DNA of 28,942 nucleotides from a virus. Below are positions 1 through 8,293 of the stretch, one piece after another; within the stretch, counting starts at the first letter, position 1, and every line of letters begins with the position of its first letter. The notes under the pieces are model-generated. The model saw only the letters and a program-made list of their open reading frames with translations. It ran no database searches and was not told the DNA's origin. Made by a program: the position numbers and the translations under genes. Where the stretch lies: the IMG/VR virus record IMGVR_UViG_3300003873_000422, positions 1 through 28,942 of that record, one strand, 5' to 3'.

Positions 1-29
1 TATTGAAGTAGAAAAAATAACTAAATAAC

Positions 30-80
30 TTTATATTTAGTTATATAGATTTATATTTGTTATATAGATTTATATTTATT
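30..80. repeat. AT-rich imperfect tandem repeat upstream of groEL
   Basis: About two and a half copies of a 19-20 nt unit reading TTTATATTT(A)GTTATATAGA lie at 30-49, 50-68 and 69-80. No gene of its own is visible. A short open stretch ending at the TAA at 26-28 may be the tail of an upstream gene but is too short to assign. The repeat directly precedes the groEL promoter, so a role in promoter curvature or regulation is possible but unproven. Confidence 0.6.
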
Positions 81-86
81 TAGTAT

Positions 87-94
87 TATAAATA
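87..94 (+). promoter_or_regulatory. T4-type late promoter motif (TATAAATA) of groEL
   Basis: A perfect TATAAATA lies 18 nt upstream of the groEL start. The same octamer recurs upstream of at least seven other genes or leaders in this window, on both strands. That makes a T4-like late promoter more likely than chance in AT-rich DNA, although each single match is weak evidence. Confidence 0.5.
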
Positions 95-112
95 AAACAA
101 GAAAGGAATCAT

Positions 113-1666
113 TTGGATAAAGATCTAATTTTTGCTGATATTGCAAGAAAGAAATTATTAAGTGGAGCTGAAAAATTAGCTAATGCTGTAAAGACGACAA
201 TGGGTCCAAAGGGACGAAATGTCTTAATTCAAGAAAAATATAAAAACTTTATAACCAAAGACGGTGTAACCGTAGCTAAGCACGTAAAACTCAGGGATAA
301 TGTAGAGAATATAGCGGCGCGTACAATTAAAGAAGTAGCATCTAAAACAGCTGACGAGGCGGGTGATGGGACTACCACAGCGACTGTATTAGCTTATGAA
401 CTTTTAAAAAACGGGAACAAGCTTATTGCATCAGGTGCTAACCCATTAGAACTTAAAAAGGGTATGGACATTGCTCTTAAAGATGTCTTACAAGAGCTAA
501 AAACATTCTCTAAAGATGTAAAGACTAAGAAAGAGATTCAGCAAGTAGCTACAATATCAGCTAATGGTGATACAGCTATAGGTAATATGGTAGCAGATGC
601 GTATACTGAAGTCGGTAAAGATGGCTTGATCACCGTAGAAGAAGGGAAGGGTCTTTCAGATGAGCTCAAGATATCGAAAGGACTGCAGTACAACAACGGT
701 TATCTAAGTCCGTACTTCGTGAACAACCCTTCTAAGATGATTGTTCAGTATGAATCTCCGTATGTATTGCTTTATAACGGGAGAATCCAAGCACTTACAG
801 ACATCATCAAAGTCCTAGAAGTGACACAGAAGAGTAAGAAACCTCTTCTTATCATATGTCAGCAAATGGATGATGAAGCACTTAACACGCTTGTTGTTAA
901 TAAGATGAGAGGTATCATTGATGCGTGTGTTGTAAAATGCCCGGGTTTTGGGAACACGTACGATTATCTAGAAGACATATCCGTTATGACTGGTGCTAAG
1001 ATTATTGATCCCTCTAAAGGAGTAGAATACACCGACAGAACCGACTTAGGTCAAGCAAGCTCTGTTCAAGTATCCAACAAAGATTTCAGCATCGTGTGTA
1101 AAGAAGCAGATGAATCTCTAGTACAAAAAAGAGTACAAGAGCTAAAAGAAAGAGAAGATGATCTATCAGATACAAAGTCAAGAATCGCTAAGTTATCAGG
1201 TGGTATCGCTATCATAAGAGTACAAGCTCCTTCTGAAGTAGAAGTCAAAGAGAAGAAAGATCGTGTAGATGATGCTCTTGGAGCTGTTAAGGCTGCACAA
1301 GCTGAAGGTATCATTATAGGAGCAGGAACACCTCTCTTTAAAATATCTGACATCATAAGCAAAGACTTAGAAGGTGATGTTAAGCTTGGTTATAAGATTG
1401 TCAAAGAAGCGATCCAAGCACCTTTTAGACAGATCTTAAAGAATGCAGGGATAAGCTCAGATAAAGTACAGATCAACATAGAATCTAAGGATGGTAACTA
1501 CGGCTTTAACGTACTTACAGAGACTTACGGAGATCTTTTCGAGCTTGGTGTTATAGACTCTACGAAGGTTCAAAGAGTAGCGCTTACGAATGCTGTTTCT
1601 GTAAGCTCAACTTTACTCACTACAGAATGTATTATCGAGTACTTTGACGAATCGCTAAAAAATTAA
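113..1666 (+). CDS. groEL: Phage-encoded GroEL chaperonin (HSP60)
   Basis: ATP-dependent chaperonin subunit that folds proteins inside a double-ring cavity. T4-like phages need a chaperonin to fold the major capsid protein. The 517-residue product keeps the nucleotide-binding signature TMGPKGRNV (29-37), the ATPase-region aspartates D50 and D85 (in GDGTTTAT), the hinge/apical block KPLLII...LVVNKMRG and the VDDAL motif. It is about 30 residues shorter than bacterial GroEL and lacks the C-terminal Gly-Gly-Met tail. The start is TTG, preceded by AAAGGAAT; no in-frame ATG gives as complete an N-terminus. A late-promoter octamer lies upstream and a hairpin terminator downstream, so the gene looks monocistronic. 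No GroES is in the window, so it may use the host co-chaperonin. Most phages of this type carry only a GroES-like cofactor (gp31), so a full GroEL is uncommon. Confidence 0.97.
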   Translation: MDKDLIFADIARKKLLSGAEKLANAVKTTMGPKGRNVLIQEKYKNFITKDGVTVAKHVKLRDNVENIAARTIKEVASKTADEAGDGTTTATVLAYELLKNGNKLIASGANPLELKKGMDIALKDVLQELKTFSKDVKTKKEIQQVATISANGDTAIGNMVADAYTEVGKDGLITVEEGKGLSDELKISKGLQYNNGYLSPYFVNNPSKMIVQYESPYVLLYNGRIQALTDIIKVLEVTQKSKKPLLIICQQMDDEALNTLVVNKMRGIIDACVVKCPGFGNTYDYLEDISVMTGAKIIDPSKGVEYTDRTDLGQASSVQVSNKDFSIVCKEADESLVQKRVQELKEREDDLSDTKSRIAKLSGGIAIIRVQAPSEVEVKEKKDRVDDALGAVKAAQAEGIIIGAGTPLFKISDIISKDLEGDVKLGYKIVKEAIQAPFRQILKNAGISSDKVQINIESKDGNYGFNVLTETYGDLFELGVIDSTKVQRVALTNAVSVSSTLLTTECIIEYFDESLKN

Positions 1667-1716
1667 TCAAAATTTCAATATAATATAGGATAAACAACAA
1701 AAGTTTATTCTCTCTA

Positions 1717-1751
1717 GGCTAGAGTATTTCTCCAATGCTCTAGCCGATTTT
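1717..1751 (+). terminator. Hairpin terminator downstream of groEL
   Basis: An 8-bp perfect stem GGCTAGAG (1717-1724) / CTCTAGCC (1738-1745) is followed by GATTTT. It sits between groEL and the next promoter. A second small stem, ATAAAC/GTTTAT, lies just upstream (about 1692-1708). Confidence 0.75.
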
Positions 1752-1759
1752 AATGTCTT

Positions 1760-1783
1760 TTTAAACATCTTTATTATATAATA
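1760..1783 (+). promoter_or_regulatory. TTTAAAC-N10-TATAATA promoter
   Basis: A TATAATA -10 element at 1777-1783 is preceded by TTTAAAC at exactly 10 nt spacing. The same two-part arrangement (TTTAAGC-N10-TATAATA) occurs at 11255-11278 and 28757-28780, each ahead of a gene. The upstream box may be a phage-specific activator site analogous to a T4 Mot box; that analogy is inference. Confidence 0.5.
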
Positions 1784-1802
1784 TATCTATAAAGGATATA
1801 TT

Positions 1803-2199
1803 ATGGATAAGAAGACAGTTATACAACTTAGAAAAGATTTACAAGATGTTTTAGATAAATTCAACGAAACTTCTGATATTAAAGCAGAACTTAAAGATTG
1901 TACTTATGGTACTGAGGCTATATTCAAATTACACTGTACGTATTTAGATAATGGTAACAAACAAACAAAAGAATCTAATAATTTTTTAGAATATAATTTT
2001 AGACACAATTTACCAAAAAAAAGCGCTATTTTACGAGTTCTGTGATAATTCTAGCTCTTATAAAATTATTGGATATAATACACGTTCTAAAAAATATCCT
2101 ATAATGTACAAGAAAGACGATAAATCATATAAATGCTCGGTGGATTATATGAGAAATTTACTAAAAATTAACGCACCCGAATTATTATTTGATTCGTAA
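1803..2199 (+). CDS. Hypothetical protein, reading frame broken at an A8 run
   Basis: The first frame runs from the ATG at 1803 (preceded by AAAGGATATATT) and stops at 2045. Immediately after the eight-A run at 2015-2022, a coherent protein-like frame (ALFYEFCDNSS...) continues from 2023 to the TAA at 2199, ending just before gp44. The offset is +1, equal to one extra A in the run. With one A removed, the gene encodes one protein of about 131 residues that fills the otherwise empty 2045-2214 gap. I do not recognise the family. Either this is a homopolymer error in the sequence, a real mutation, or an unusual +1 shift. A standard -1 slip would not reach the open frame. Confidence 0.6.
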
Positions 2200-2213
2200 C
2201 GAAAAGGACAAAA

Positions 2214-3386
2214 ATGAATATAAATGAAGGTCAATCAATCTGGATAGAAAAATACAGACCTACTTGCACAGATGACTTAGTTCTCCCTGATTACATAAAA
2301 GACAAGTTTAGAAAGTACGCAGAGAAGGAGGATATTCCAAACCTGGGACTATTTTCAGCAAATCCTGGCTGTATCTTACCCGGTACTAAGATCCAGGTAA
2401 AATCACCTAGAAATTGGCTAAATAAAAAACAAATAGTCTCAAAGTATAATTTAACCAATAAAGAATATACTTTCTTAAAAGGGTATGTAGATGTTAAGAA
2501 AACACCAAGATATGATTATATAGATGATAATTCTGTATCTGGTGTTTTATTAAAAGCTACTAAATCTTCATATAAGTATAGAAAATTTTATCATTTAGAC
2601 GAAATGTTTTCAAACAAGTTTTTAAAATTTAGATACTGGTTAACTAAATATAGTGTGAGAGATGCATACAAAAAGGTTATAAGGTTAAGAAAATACAAAT
2701 CATATTTCGAGTTTGATGAAAATAATCTACCCAAAAATTTTAAAAATATTGATGCTTTGTTAAAAACCCAGCTTGAAATTATATATAATGAAGATTTTAA
2801 AATTCCAGAATCATGTAGAAAGGTGGAATTTTGGGTGTTCAGGGGGTATACTGAAGAAGAGGCCATACAAAAGGTAAAAGAAATTCAGAATAATTCTGAT
2901 AAGATAGATTATAAAAAAACAATAACTACTACAAATATAGCGTATTATCTAAATAAAGGTTATACATTAGAAGAATCTAAACAAATGTTGTCAGAGAGAC
3001 AACGCACATTTTCTTTAAAAAAATGTATAGAAAAATACGGTGAAGAGATTGGTCTCGATGTGTTTAACGCGAGACAGGAAAAGTGGCAAAATACACTTAA
3101 ATCTAAATCTCAGAAAGAAATAGATAGAATAAATATGTCTAAAGGTTCTAAACCCAAAACGAAGGGTAAATGTATTCTATACTATATAAGAATATATAAT
3201 GATGATATCAGCTTTTACAAAGTGGGTATCACTACAAGAACCGTACAAAAAAGGTGGTCAGAGTTAGAGAGGTCTGGTTTAGATTACGAAATTTTACTCG
3301 AAGTAGAATTTAACACCGTTTCTGCTGCATACAACGTTGAGCAAATTATTCTAAAAAACCCAAAAAAGAATAATCAAAAAGCATAA
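2214..3386 (+). CDS. 44: Clamp loader large subunit gp44, N-terminal fragment + N-intein + GIY-YIG-like endonuclease
   Basis: The gp44 AAA+ subunits drive loading of the sliding clamp. Residues 1-52 are the N-extein (WIEKYRPTCTDDLVLP is the classic clamp-loader start) and end in ...SANPG, the first half of the Walker A loop. Residue 53 is the intein nucleophile Cys in CILPGTKIQV (block A). The rest is endonuclease-like: GY(T/S)xEE repeats, a block FSLKKCIEKYGEEIG typical of phage homing enzymes, then a GIY-YIG-like domain (LYYIRIYNDD...YKVGITTRTVQKRW). The annotated end after ...NPKKNNQKA looks wrong. A +1 shift around the A/C runs at 3353-3367 opens a frame ending ...FFKSTECFEEDIRNEI at 3438, a natural end for this domain, which overlaps the next start by 11 nt as in the other split genes here. 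The start has AAAAGGACAAAA upstream. Confidence 0.88.
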   Translation: MNINEGQSIWIEKYRPTCTDDLVLPDYIKDKFRKYAEKEDIPNLGLFSANPGCILPGTKIQVKSPRNWLNKKQIVSKYNLTNKEYTFLKGYVDVKKTPRYDYIDDNSVSGVLLKATKSSYKYRKFYHLDEMFSNKFLKFRYWLTKYSVRDAYKKVIRLRKYKSYFEFDENNLPKNFKNIDALLKTQLEIIYNEDFKIPESCRKVEFWVFRGYTEEEAIQKVKEIQNNSDKIDYKKTITTTNIAYYLNKGYTLEESKQMLSERQRTFSLKKCIEKYGEEIGLDVFNARQEKWQNTLKSKSQKEIDRINMSKGSKPKTKGKCILYYIRIYNDDISFYKVGITTRTVQKRWSELERSGLDYEILLEVEFNTVSAAYNVEQIILKNPKKNNQKA

Positions 3387-3778
3387 TTTTTTTAAAAGTA
3401 CTGAATGCTTTGAAGAGGATATAAGAAATGAAATATAATGTAGATATAACAGATTTATGGTTACACGATTTTACCAAAATCGATACACCGGATGATTTTC
3501 AGAAAATAAAAGCGCTTGTTAAAAAACCTAAAAAAAGATGCTATGCTGTTATTTTCGATAATAATTGTGTCATAGAGTGCTCTGAAGATCATATGTTCCA
3601 GGATATTTATGATAATTGGGTAAAAGTAAAAGATCTTGAACCTAATACAATTATTTCTCATAAAAGAGGTAGTGTGAGAGTTGTTCATAAAAAATATATA
3701 GGTTTACAAGATACATATGATTTAGAAGTAGATCACTTTAACCATAGATACTATTCAGAAGATATAGTATCACATAAT
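2370..3778 (+). mobile_element. Split intein in the gp44 Walker A loop, with endonuclease
   Basis: The N-part begins at Cys53 of the upstream frame (2370) and the C-part ends at Asn117 of the downstream frame (3776-3778), followed by Thr. Joining the flanks rebuilds ANPG-TGKTS, an intact P-loop. Block B (ECSEDHMF) and blocks F/G (TYDLEVDHFNHRYY...VSHN) are both in the second gene, so the split lies between blocks A and B. The recognisable N-intein piece may be as short as about 11-15 residues. This is the atypical split pattern known from AceL-TerL-type inteins. Unlike a free short N-intein, this one is fused in frame to the endonuclease. Confidence 0.85.
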
Positions 3779-4540
3779 ACAGGTAAAACGAGCAGCGCCG
3801 TAGCCTTAGTAAAAGAAATAAATGGTGAAGCACTATTCATTAATGCATCTTTAGATAGAGGTATTGATGTACTACGTAATCAAATATCAAATTTTGCTAG
3901 TACAGAATCATTTGATGGTAAATTAAAAATTGTAATAATGGATGAAATAGATGCGCTCTCACCTGATGCCATGTTTGCCTTCAGAGCATTAATAGAATCA
4001 TTTGCAAATAACTGTAGATTCATCTTTACTGCTAATTACAAAGAAAAATTGATTGAACCATTATTAGATAGATTAGAGTGTTATGACTTCAATTCTTTTG
4101 ATAAAAAACAAATGGTAAAACCAATCTTTGAACATCTTAAAAATATACTCGATAATGAAAAGGTACTGTACGATCCAAAAGACTTGGTACCAGTCATCAA
4201 TACTTTCTATCCTAGCATAAGAGGCATGGTAGGTGCTCTTCAAAAGTTTTCTGTATCTGGTACTTTAGTTGTAAATGAGACAGAATTGGACAATCAAGAT
4301 GAATATACTAAAATTATGGATCTTGTATTTCAAAAAAACTTCAACGCAGTAATCAATGCAGTAAATGATCTTAATAGCCCTGATAACATGTATACTTATA
4401 TGTACAAAAAATTATCAAGTTTTAAAAATTTAGCAGGATCTGTTATAATTATTGCTAAATATCAATTCCAATCTAGTTCTGTACGTGATAAAAACTTAAA
4501 CCTATCTGCGTGTTTAACAGAGCTTATGAACACTAATTAA
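3428..4540 (+). CDS. 44: Clamp loader gp44: C-intein + C-terminal AAA+ part
   Basis: Residues 1-117 form the C-terminal intein piece (TxxH-type block B as CSEDH, terminal SHN). From Thr118 the clamp-loader ATPase resumes with TGKTSSAVALVKE, Walker B IVIMDEID, sensor-1 FIFTAN and an arginine-finger region LLDRLECYDF. The extein total is 52 + 253 = 305 residues, close to T4 gp44 (319). An own ribosome site (GAGGATATAAGAAATG) indicates independent translation; an in-frame stop just upstream (3422) excludes simple read-through. Trans-splicing with the upstream product is needed to make a functional ATPase, since the P-loop is divided between the two. Confidence 0.93.
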   Translation: MKYNVDITDLWLHDFTKIDTPDDFQKIKALVKKPKKRCYAVIFDNNCVIECSEDHMFQDIYDNWVKVKDLEPNTIISHKRGSVRVVHKKYIGLQDTYDLEVDHFNHRYYSEDIVSHNTGKTSSAVALVKEINGEALFINASLDRGIDVLRNQISNFASTESFDGKLKIVIMDEIDALSPDAMFAFRALIESFANNCRFIFTANYKEKLIEPLLDRLECYDFNSFDKKQMVKPIFEHLKNILDNEKVLYDPKDLVPVINTFYPSIRGMVGALQKFSVSGTLVVNETELDNQDEYTKIMDLVFQKNFNAVINAVNDLNSPDNMYTYMYKKLSSFKNLAGSVIIIAKYQFQSSSVRDKNLNLSACLTELMNTN

Positions 4541-4567
4541 AAATAAACAAATTAATAAAGGACAAGA

Positions 4568-5701
4568 ATGAATAAGAACATACTCTTACAGCAAAATGCT
4601 GACGAGGTTACATTCGAAGAGGTACTAATAAAACAAAATTATATAGATAACGGTTATATATATCCTTTAGCAGAAATGAAAATACTAGTAAAATTAGAAA
4701 ATCTTCTTAGTATTTTAGAAAAAAATTTTGGTGTTATAGAAATATATGATTATAGCAATAGAAAGCTAAAATTTCAAAACTGGGTTTGTGATGACTTTAT
4801 TTTAGAAATTATTCAAGATAGCGAAGATGTATTTATATTATCTTACTGTAAATCTAAAAAAATATCAGCAGATCTGTTTAAAATTATTAAGAGTTACATA
4901 CAACCGTCTTCAGACATTTATATAGCTGTGCTATCATATTATCTAGAAGAGGGTCATCTTCAGAATGGTTATAAAGAATATGAGTATAAAGAATATAATA
5001 ATATATCTAGCGATTATTATCCTTATATAGATACTGATAGAATGTTTGGACAGTTTTATACTAATAAAGAAAGCATTCTTATAGTTTGCGGTAAACCAGG
5101 AACAGGTAAAACATCACTAAGCTCATCTCTTCTAAAATTTTCACTAGATAACTACGATTTAGTACCGTATAAAAAAGAAGATGGTGATTACCTAAAAGTT
5201 GCTTATGTAAAATCAGTAGATGTTATATCTCAAGATAATTTTTGGGTTACTTTAGCGAATAACAATTTTGACTTAGTTATCTTAGATGATTTAGATTTTT
5301 TCTTGACCTCTAGATCAGAGGAGGTACAAACAGGTGATGATGTAAATAAAAATAGATTTTTAAGTAATTTTTTATCATATACAGACGGTATAGAGCAAAA
5401 TAAAACTAAATTTATCATAACTACAAACCAGTCATATGGTAATATAGATTCTGCTTTACTCAGAAAGGGTAGATTATTTGATATTTTAGAATTGAGAGAA
5501 TTATCAAACCAAGAAGCAAAGAATATTTGGATAAAAAACGACTTAGATCTTAAAGACTTTAATTTTAAGGGTAATGTACTCCAAGCTGAACTAGGATCTA
5601 AAATAACTAAATTTAAGAATAAAAAAATTAAAATGAGACCTTATTTACTAGAAGACAATATTTCAAAAGCATCTAAAAAACACAAAAAACTAGGATTTTA
5701 A
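4568..5701 (+). CDS. AAA+ ATPase with C-terminal LGF, next to clpP
   Basis: A single AAA+ module follows a 165-residue N-terminal region of unknown fold. Walker A is GKPGTGKTS (175-183), Walker B LVILDDLD (236-243), sensor-1 FIITTNQ (Asn287) and an LLRKGRLFD block (Arg299, Arg302) supplies arginine-finger candidates. The layout resembles BCS1/spastin-like AAA proteins rather than a clamp loader. The protein ends in ...KKLGF, a [LIV]-G-F tripeptide like the ClpP-docking loops of ClpX/ClpC/ClpE, and clpP starts only 9 nt downstream. I infer that it may be a dedicated unfoldase for the phage ClpP; no zinc-binding or typical ClpX N-domain is present. Alternatively it may be a replication-associated ATPase, as its other neighbour is gp44. 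Confidence 0.8.
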   Translation: MNKNILLQQNADEVTFEEVLIKQNYIDNGYIYPLAEMKILVKLENLLSILEKNFGVIEIYDYSNRKLKFQNWVCDDFILEIIQDSEDVFILSYCKSKKISADLFKIIKSYIQPSSDIYIAVLSYYLEEGHLQNGYKEYEYKEYNNISSDYYPYIDTDRMFGQFYTNKESILIVCGKPGTGKTSLSSSLLKFSLDNYDLVPYKKEDGDYLKVAYVKSVDVISQDNFWVTLANNNFDLVILDDLDFFLTSRSEEVQTGDDVNKNRFLSNFLSYTDGIEQNKTKFIITTNQSYGNIDSALLRKGRLFDILELRELSNQEAKNIWIKNDLDLKDFNFKGNVLQAELGSKITKFKNKKIKMRPYLLEDNISKASKKHKKLGF

Positions 5702-5710
5702 AGGAAAATA

Positions 5711-6277
5711 ATGAACACACCACTAATTATAGAAACTATTGGGCGAAATAAAAAGACCTTCGATCTACCGACTAAACTATTTGAACAGAGTATAATAATG
5801 CTAACAGGTGAGATTGATGATGATCTAGCATCTTCTATAATCTCCCAATTATTATATTTAGATACTATAGAGTCAGAAGATGATATTAAACTATACATAA
5901 ACTCACCAGGGGGTGTAGTTACAGCAGGGTTAGCTATATATGATACTATTAAAAACATGAAGAGAAAAGTACACACTTTAGGAATGGGTAGCGTAGCGAG
6001 TATGGCTGCATTACTGCTTTTCATAGGTACAGGACAAAGAAAAGTCTTGAAGAATACAAGAATTATGATACACTCTGTAATAGGTGGTACATATGGGTCT
6101 ATACACGACCAGATAATTGACTTAGAAGAAACTAAATATCTTCAAGATAGAATGATAGAGATATTATCAGAAGTATCAAATCTAGATATGAGTACTATAA
6201 AGGAGCTTACCTTAAGAGATAAGTATTTATCAGGACAAGAAGCGTGTACTTACGGTCTTATAGATAGTGTTGTATAA
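5711..6277 (+). CDS. clpP: ClpP-type serine protease
   Basis: A 188-residue ClpP peptidase, near full bacterial length. The catalytic triad is visible: Ser97 in GSVASMAA, His121 in RIMIHSV and Asp170 in LTLRDKYLS. The oxyanion/strand motif YINSPGGVVTAG (62-73) is intact. ClpP forms barrel-shaped tetradecamers that degrade proteins fed by an AAA+ partner. In phages ClpP-like enzymes are sometimes prohead proteases, but this one is a canonical ClpP by sequence and lies among replication genes. It is translated right after the AAA+ ATPase (9-nt gap, AAAGGAAAATAATG). No ClpX/ClpA-type gene other than that ATPase is in the window. It could also mix with host ClpP subunits. Confidence 0.95.
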   Translation: MNTPLIIETIGRNKKTFDLPTKLFEQSIIMLTGEIDDDLASSIISQLLYLDTIESEDDIKLYINSPGGVVTAGLAIYDTIKNMKRKVHTLGMGSVASMAALLLFIGTGQRKVLKNTRIMIHSVIGGTYGSIHDQIIDLEETKYLQDRMIEILSEVSNLDMSTIKELTLRDKYLSGQEACTYGLIDSVV

Positions 6278-6315
6278 ATTAATAAAAATTACAATATTAT
6301 ATATAAAGGAGATAG

Positions 6316-8124
6316 ATGAAATTATTCGAAACAGCATATCAACATAAATTTAGATATTACGAAAGATACTATGATACAGATCTTAAAAAATCAGTAGTAA
6401 AACCAATATTTACACCTGCAGAATGGTACACAGAACATCCTCAAGGACCGTACTCTTACATACTTGATGACAATATAAAATTGAAAAGGCAAGAGGGGCA
6501 TGCTAAAGATGGTAGAGGTCATTACGGTTTTACTAATCCGTTGTACAGGCACATAAGAGATCAGTATTGGAGTGAAACGGAGGGTAAATATAATAAAGAA
6601 CCAAGGACTTGGTATATTGATATAGAAACTAGGGTTGGTAAAAGTTACAAAAACCCTAATAAGTCAAATACATTAATGGTTATTAGGAGTAAAAAAGATA
6701 AATCAGAAATAACTAGTTCAATCCGAGAATTACAAGATAGATTTTATGAAAATGGTTCTGAAAATTATGAGTATTTCGATAATATATCACAATCATACGA
6801 ACCTTTAGATAAATCTATTTACTTCGAAAGGAATGTAGGTTTTCCAAAGCCGGATAAAGCACTAGAAGAAATATGCTTAATGCAGGTGTTTGATAGCAAA
6901 CTAAATACAGTATTTGTCTTCGGTTCTAGACCGTGGTATTATCAAGATTCCTATGATTTCGAATACGATGTAAAATATATACACTGTAAAGACGAGATAG
7001 ACATCATAGAAAAATACCTGACTGTGTTTAAAAAGGTAGATCCTTTATTGATATATGCGTGGAATGGATCAGGATTTGACTTTCCTTATATTTTCAATAG
7101 ACTTAAGAATAATAACATAGATACTAACAGGTTGAGCAATCATGGTAGTACAAATCTTAGATATATTGAGCACATAGATAGCTTTGATCTTCAAGCAGAC
7201 GGTCATATTTACTATGATTTACTTGATGTTTACAAGAAGTTTACTTATGGTGATCAAGCATCTTACTCACTAGATTATACAGCTGAACTTTTACTAGGTA
7301 AGCACAAAGTACAACATACTGAGTATAAAGTATTTGATGATTTTTACTCAGGGAATTATACAATACCTGAATATCCAACAGAAGAACAAAAAAATTCTAA
7401 AATATATAAGGCAGCGCTAAAAGGTGATATAGAAGAAGTAAAAAAATTAGCTTATTCTGATTTTGTATATTATGGTGTTATAGATACACATCTTATAAAA
7501 GAGATAGATAACCTCAAAAACTTCAGCGTACTACTAACAATGATCGCCGAAAAAATGGGTGTTCTTTTACAAGATAGTATGGGTACTGTTAGACCATGGG
7601 CTAGATATATATCAAACAAAGCACTACAAAGCAACAGAATAATGCCAAAGGATCAATATTCAGATGGTGATACTAGTATTAAAGGTGGGTATGTAGCAGA
7701 ACCTGTAAAAGGTAAACATAATTGGGTTCTTTCATCAGATGTTAACAGTATGTATCCATTATTAGGAATGGTTGGTTTTAACATGAGCCCTGAAACGTTT
7801 ATACCTCTTAGTAAAACACCAAACGATCTAAAAGAAATTATTCTAAGATATTACAATAATGAAAATGAAGCGGAACGATTTGATATACCCGTACAGGTAA
7901 AAGAAAGAGTTACGGAGCTTTTACAAAAATACAATTATTCTATGGGTATGAATGGTGCATTATTTACTAGAGAAAAAACTGGAATGATACCAGAAATGAT
8001 ACAAGATATTTACAAGTCTAGAAAGATAGCAAAGAAGACAATGTTTGCTTATGAACAAAAATCAGTTGATATAAAGGAAATATTACACCAACGTAGACTT
8101 AAATTAAGTAAAAATACAATATAA
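6316..8124 (+). CDS. 43A: DNA polymerase gp43A: exonuclease and N-terminal polymerase part
   Basis: Family-B (T4 type) replicative polymerase, first polypeptide. The 3'-5' exonuclease motifs are Exo I WYIDIET (D102, E104), Exo II YAWNGSGFDFPYI (D255) and the Exo III-like YYGVID (Y386, D390). Polymerase motif A is SSDVNSMYP (474-481). The frame stops at 8124 in the fingers region, before motif B, and the remainder is a separate gene 20 nt downstream with its own ribosome site. Polymerase genes divided at a similar place (43A/43B) are known in some T4-like Aeromonas phages. No intein signature is present at this break, so the two chains probably associate non-covalently. Upstream is AAAGGAGATAG plus a TATTATATATAA promoter-like stretch. 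Confidence 0.95.
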   Translation: MKLFETAYQHKFRYYERYYDTDLKKSVVKPIFTPAEWYTEHPQGPYSYILDDNIKLKRQEGHAKDGRGHYGFTNPLYRHIRDQYWSETEGKYNKEPRTWYIDIETRVGKSYKNPNKSNTLMVIRSKKDKSEITSSIRELQDRFYENGSENYEYFDNISQSYEPLDKSIYFERNVGFPKPDKALEEICLMQVFDSKLNTVFVFGSRPWYYQDSYDFEYDVKYIHCKDEIDIIEKYLTVFKKVDPLLIYAWNGSGFDFPYIFNRLKNNNIDTNRLSNHGSTNLRYIEHIDSFDLQADGHIYYDLLDVYKKFTYGDQASYSLDYTAELLLGKHKVQHTEYKVFDDFYSGNYTIPEYPTEEQKNSKIYKAALKGDIEEVKKLAYSDFVYYGVIDTHLIKEIDNLKNFSVLLTMIAEKMGVLLQDSMGTVRPWARYISNKALQSNRIMPKDQYSDGDTSIKGGYVAEPVKGKHNWVLSSDVNSMYPLLGMVGFNMSPETFIPLSKTPNDLKEIILRYYNNENEAERFDIPVQVKERVTELLQKYNYSMGMNGALFTREKTGMIPEMIQDIYKSRKIAKKTMFAYEQKSVDIKEILHQRRLKLSKNTI

Positions 8125-8144
8125 TATATAAAGAAAGGATGACA

Positions 8145-8293
8145 ATGATAGAAAGAGACCCACTAGAATATAGCAACGAAGAATTAAATTCTCTATCAAC
8201 TGAAGAATTGGAAAAAATAGCTAAAAGATGTGATGATTTACAGTCATTACATAATACAAGCCAGCTTGTACAAAAAGTTCTCATAAACTCGCT
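8145..8293 (+). CDS. 43B: DNA polymerase gp43B, exon 1
   Basis: Starts at ATG 8145 after AAGAAAGGATGACA (an alternative in-frame ATG is at 8139). The 49 full codons end ...TSQLVQKVLINS plus the two bases CT of a leucine codon. This matches the T4 polymerase fingers helix ending in LINSLYG. Unspliced, the frame runs two codons into the intron and stops at 8300. Splicing to 8590 completes CT-G TAT GGC GCC, giving NSLYGA, the conserved motif B. Confidence 0.9.

Noticed and set aside
1803-2045. Programmed -1 frameshift at the A8 run
   Set aside because: The -1 frame soon stops after unlikely sequence; only the +1 frame continues a coherent protein.
8099-8140. A third split intein at the 43A/43B break
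   Set aside because: No block A cysteine motif or HN-ending C-intein is present on either side; it is a plain gene split.
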